64,000 bases of DNA, from assembly GCF_006265225.1 (NCBI RefSeq), contig NZ_VDCS01000003.1:62001-126000 (forward strand), written 5' to 3'. Positions within the stretch are counted from its first letter, which is position 1, and each line of letters opens with the position of its first letter. The DNA comes from Allotamlana fucoidanivorans. Lineage in GTDB: Bacteria; Bacteroidota; Bacteroidia; Flavobacteriales; Flavobacteriaceae. The position numbers and the translations under genes are program-made. The notes under the pieces were generated by a model. The model made no database searches. It saw only the letters and a program-made list of their open reading frames with translations, and was not told where the DNA came from. Positions 62,527 through 64,000 of this stretch are shown here, one piece after another.

Positions 62527-64000
62527 TTAATTACAAACTATTACATCTTTTTTTCTTATTTCCGGAAAGACCTTTAGCTTTTTAATTTCTCCATTCTTAT
62601 AAATACATTCTACTATGGTGTTCTCTGCAGTATGTAATTTGAACTCAACATCCCAATCTTTTGGCCAACTTGGGAACAAATAAATTTTACCATTTGATTC
62701 TTTTACTTCCGGAGCAATAAGCATTTCTTGAAGCCCTGTCATCCCACTTCCTCCCCAATTATGATCAGGAATCCAATCATGTCCAGGTCCAAAAAAAGCA
62801 GGAAATCTAGCTTGAGGCATTTTATTATTAGCCAATTTATATATAACTCTTCTCTTAGATTCTTCAGGTCTAGCCAATGCAGAAACATTAACTACATTTG
62901 CCATCCAAGAGTAATCTTCATTAATACACCGAATTCTATTTTTTGGTATATTATCCCAAGTATTTCTTGCTAATTTTAATGTTTCGGGTTGAGTTATTCC
63001 AAAATAACGGTATGGCCAAAAAGAATACATTTCAATAGGTTCCCATTTGTTATGTATCCCTTCAAAAGATTTTGCTTCTTTAACAACTTTTACACCACTT
63101 CTTTCTCCAATTGGAATCTCTGGTAGATGCTTTTTTATTTCAATAAGCTGTTCCCTATCAGAACCTTTAATCTCATCAATCTCTAGTAGCCCTTCTGTAA
63201 CTCTCTTCAATCCACAAACAACCTCAATGGGATTGGTTGCGCCACTTAATAACTCCAGAGCATTGCTAGGGTAAATATTTAGCATGCCATCTTTATCTAA
63301 TTCACTTCCAGTTCTTTTTTTAGTTTCGTTTCTATAAAAACTATCATAAAACATAACAGTTCCTTTAATCCATTCTAAATGTTCCGTAATATCCAGACCC
63401 ATAGTATTGCGTGCTTGTAATGCCATCCACCCTATTTCTAGCATAACCGAAAAATGGTAAGTTAGGTGCTTAGATCCACAAAAACCATTGGGTAGAGGTT
63501 TTACACTACATAAGCCCCAAACGTCCATAGGCTCAGGATAGACTACGCCTTCTGCATTATTAGTTTTTGCTCTTGCTCTTGCTGTTAACTCCCGCTTTCT
63601 ATAGAATTCTAATGTAGGCTTTAGCATATCAACATCACCAGCTGCTATAGTAGGCCATCCCATCCACCTTTGGTTTTGGGACATAAAATGGGTGCCCCAC
63701 CACCTCCTAAAATCTGGAAATTCTTGACCTTCTCTTTTCTTAAAAGAGTATGTCATTCCTGTGATACGGTCATAAGCAACATCTGTAGTAAAAATACCTC
63801 CATTAAATAATAATGGAAATTCTCCATTTCTATTACATGCTAACATGTAGCGAAACAAGTTGTAATTTTGACTTACTAAGTATCCATCATTTGTTGGTAC
63901 TGCATCTGAATTAATATTTATATATGAACGTTTCCAGAACTCATTCCATTTAGCTAACTCTGATTTTTTTGCACTTTCACGAAACCTATCGTTAAAGAAA
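62527..64000 (-). CDS. DUF5703-like (alpha/alpha)6-barrel glycosidase-like protein, partial
   Basis: The frame is open from the stop at 62527 to the window edge, so at least 490 C-terminal residues are present and the N-terminus is missing. Visible landmarks include AKWNEFWKRSYI and DGYLVSQNYN near the edge, then CNRNGEFPLLFNGG, RRWWGTHFMSQNQRWMGWP, EPMDVWGLC and a beta-domain ending. This layout recalls DUF5703 proteins and the GH95-like superfamily of (alpha/alpha)6 glycosidases. GH95 members act on alpha-L-fucose or L-galactose, which would fit the locus, but membership in that family is not established here. It is the first gene seen of the long minus-strand operon. Confidence 0.6.
   Translation of the reverse strand, partial: FFNDRFRESAKKSELAKWNEFWKRSYININSDAVPTNDGYLVSQNYNLFRYMLACNRNGEFPLLFNGGIFTTDVAYDRITGMTYSFKKREGQEFPDFRRWWGTHFMSQNQRWMGWPTIAAGDVDMLKPTLEFYRKRELTARARAKTNNAEGVVYPEPMDVWGLCSVKPLPNGFCGSKHLTYHFSVMLEIGWMALQARNTMGLDITEHLEWIKGTVMFYDSFYRNETKKRTGSELDKDGMLNIYPSNALELLSGATNPIEVVCGLKRVTEGLLEIDEIKGSDREQLIEIKKHLPEIPIGERSGVKVVKEAKSFEGIHNKWEPIEMYSFWPYRYFGITQPETLKLARNTWDNIPKNRIRCINEDYSWMANVVNVSALARPEESKRRVIYKLANNKMPQARFPAFFGPGHDWIPDHNWGGSGMTGLQEMLIAPEVKESNGKIYLFPSWPKDWDVEFKLHTAENTIVECIYKNGEIKKLKVFPEIRKKDVIVCN

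Noticed and set aside
1-64000. CRISPR arrays, tRNA or rRNA genes, phage genes
   Set aside because: No regularly spaced repeats, cloverleaf-like segments or phage structural genes were found on reading both strands.

Overview
The window looks like a chromosome segment of a marine member of the Bacteroidetes, most likely Flavobacteriaceae. It is very AT-rich. Several genes are preceded by TAnnTTTG-type -7 elements rather than strong Shine-Dalgarno sites. It carries two giant hybrid two-component regulators (HTCS), many Bacteroidetes-style lipoprotein signals, and the tail of a NagB/PIG-L fusion. Almost everything is a carbohydrate-degradation island with six S1-type sulfatases, three heparinase II/III-fold lyases, GH88, GH39, GH27, two GH36-like and three GH29 enzymes, plus the cytoplasmic pathway for a released deoxy- or L-sugar. 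No SusC/SusD pair, endo-fucanase, sulfatase-maturating enzyme, tRNA, rRNA or CRISPR array is visible.

Layout. 1-6.9 kb (mostly +): end of a glucosamine-6-phosphate deaminase-like gene, a small unknown ORF, a Tat-exported Gfo/Idh/MocA oxidoreductase with a DUF1080 (3-keto-glycoside hydrolase) partner, an IS1182-like insertion sequence, a double lectin-fold (DUF1961-like) protein and a left-handed beta-helix transferase. 7.1-27.2 kb (all -): a lyase, HTCS 1, GH88, a broken chimeric ORF, then an operon-like series of ROK kinase, sugar MFS transporter, two sulfamidase-like sulfatases, a PL21 heparinase II and an iduronate-2-sulfatase-like enzyme. 27.9-34.9 kb (+): iduronate-2-sulfatase-like enzyme, zinc-type dehydrogenase, an alpha-L-iduronidase-like GH39, an arylsulfatase and a DUF6250 protein. 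34.8-42.1 kb (-): GH27, GH29 and HTCS 2. 42.3-64 kb (-): one long operon-like series of a DUF5703-like enzyme, small secreted protein, GH29, lyase, GH36-like, sulfatase, GH36, GH29, and then dehydrogenase, UxaA-like, UxaB-like, lactonase, SDR, FucP and RhaM-like genes.

Reading it as a system. The 14.7-34 kb part combines the bacterial eliminative route for heparin/heparan-type glycans (PL21 plus GH88) with a set resembling the animal lysosomal route (iduronate-2-sulfatase-like, alpha-L-iduronidase-like and sulfamidase-like enzymes). It also has a kinase/transporter pair suited to an amino sugar or hexose. The 34.8-64 kb part looks aimed at a sulfated fucose/galactose-rich glycan. Its sugar pathway is most simply read as L-galactose or L-fucose -> lactone -> aldonate -> keto-acid -> altronate-type acid -> 2-keto-3-deoxy acid. 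One HTCS sits in each half. The natural substrate is inferred, not shown; sulfated glycans of marine animals or algae are the obvious candidates.
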